NCBI GenBank assembly: GCA_049598145.1 | Contig: JBMYNJ010000017.1 | Span: forward strand, 1 to 24,170 | DNA length: 24,170 bases | Direction: 5' to 3' | Source: WTJH01 sp049598145 | GTDB taxonomy: Bacteria; Bacteroidota; Bacteroidia; Flavobacteriales; Flavobacteriaceae | Part shown: positions 24,074 through 24,170 of the stretch, in pieces | Layout of the letters: each line of letters begins with the position of its first letter | Position numbering within the stretch: the stretch's first letter is position 1 | The notes under the pieces: model-generated | Database searches by the model: none | What the model was told of the DNA's origin: nothing | Seen by the model: the letters and a program-made list of their open reading frames with translations, nothing else | Position numbers and translations under genes: made by a program

Positions 24074-24170
24074 TTAAACAAAACGCATGTAATTGTAGAC
24101 GTCTACCTCGGCTTTGAGGTCGTGTAAAAGATTGTACAATCCAAAAAAAGTCCGGTTGATATACAAAAAG
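24074..24170 (-). CDS. C-terminal end of a probable AarF/UbiB-family kinase
   Basis: The last 31 codons of a gene that enters from the right edge, ending at the TAA at 24074-24076. The visible peptide includes INRTFFGLYNLLHDLKAEV. This pattern (Asn-Arg, then FGLY, then LL, then LKA) resembles the C-terminus of ABC1/AarF/UbiB proteins, atypical kinases linked to quinone synthesis. Too little is present for a firm call. Its terminator follows directly. Confidence 0.5.
   Translation of the reverse strand, partial: FLYINRTFFGLYNLLHDLKAEVDVYNYMRFV

Noticed and set aside
1..24170. A defence system, prophage, insertion sequence or CRISPR array
   Set aside because: No transposase, integrase, phage or cas-like gene and no direct-repeat array was seen. 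All genes belong to housekeeping or common metabolic families.

Overview
This 24 kb window reads as the core chromosome of a member of the Bacteroidetes, most likely class Flavobacteriia. Four things point there: a DUF4295 gene, a family confined to Bacteroidetes, directly behind rpmB and rpmG; several promoters of the Bacteroidetes type (-7 element TAnnTTTG with TTG about 17-23 bases upstream); start codons without clear Shine-Dalgarno sequences; and the gene order rpmB-rpmG-DUF4295-ftsY-rimO and guaA-LysM protein-pyrG-yidC. The base composition is moderate by eye. I see no mobile element, CRISPR array, tRNA or rRNA, and no intergenic stretch above about 100 bases.

Nearly every gene lies on the minus strand, so transcription runs from high to low coordinates. 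From the right edge: the last 31 codons of a probable AarF/UbiB-family kinase, a terminator, then a ketoacyl-ACP synthase III and a small CoA-binding protein that overlap. A sodium:solute symporter is the only plus-strand gene. Next comes a tight run of recR, an E2 acyltransferase of a 2-oxo acid dehydrogenase, a DEDDh exonuclease, a fumarylacetoacetate-hydrolase-family protein and cinA. The ribosomal operon rpmB-rpmG-DUF4295 follows, with a strong promoter and a terminator. A small methyltransferase sits alone between that terminator and ftsY.

The left half is one long run of close or overlapping genes led by a promoter at ftsY: ftsY, an alpha/beta hydrolase, a lipoprotein amidase, rimO, bshC, guaA, a LysM/periplasmic-binding-fold protein, pyrG, yidC, mnmA and a truncated nitronate monooxygenase. 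The themes are translation and its modification (L28, L33, RimO, MnmA), membrane protein targeting and insertion (FtsY, YidC), amination steps of nucleotide synthesis (GuaA, PyrG), and thiol and cofactor maintenance (BshC, CinA).

I found no convincing undescribed system; this is mostly ordinary housekeeping DNA. The points most worth checking are: pyrG is split only by a 10-N scaffold gap whose flanks overlap by 4 bases; three upstream regions share a TTTGG followed at once by a short inverted repeat; and the E2 acyltransferase has Asn where the catalytic motif normally has Asp.
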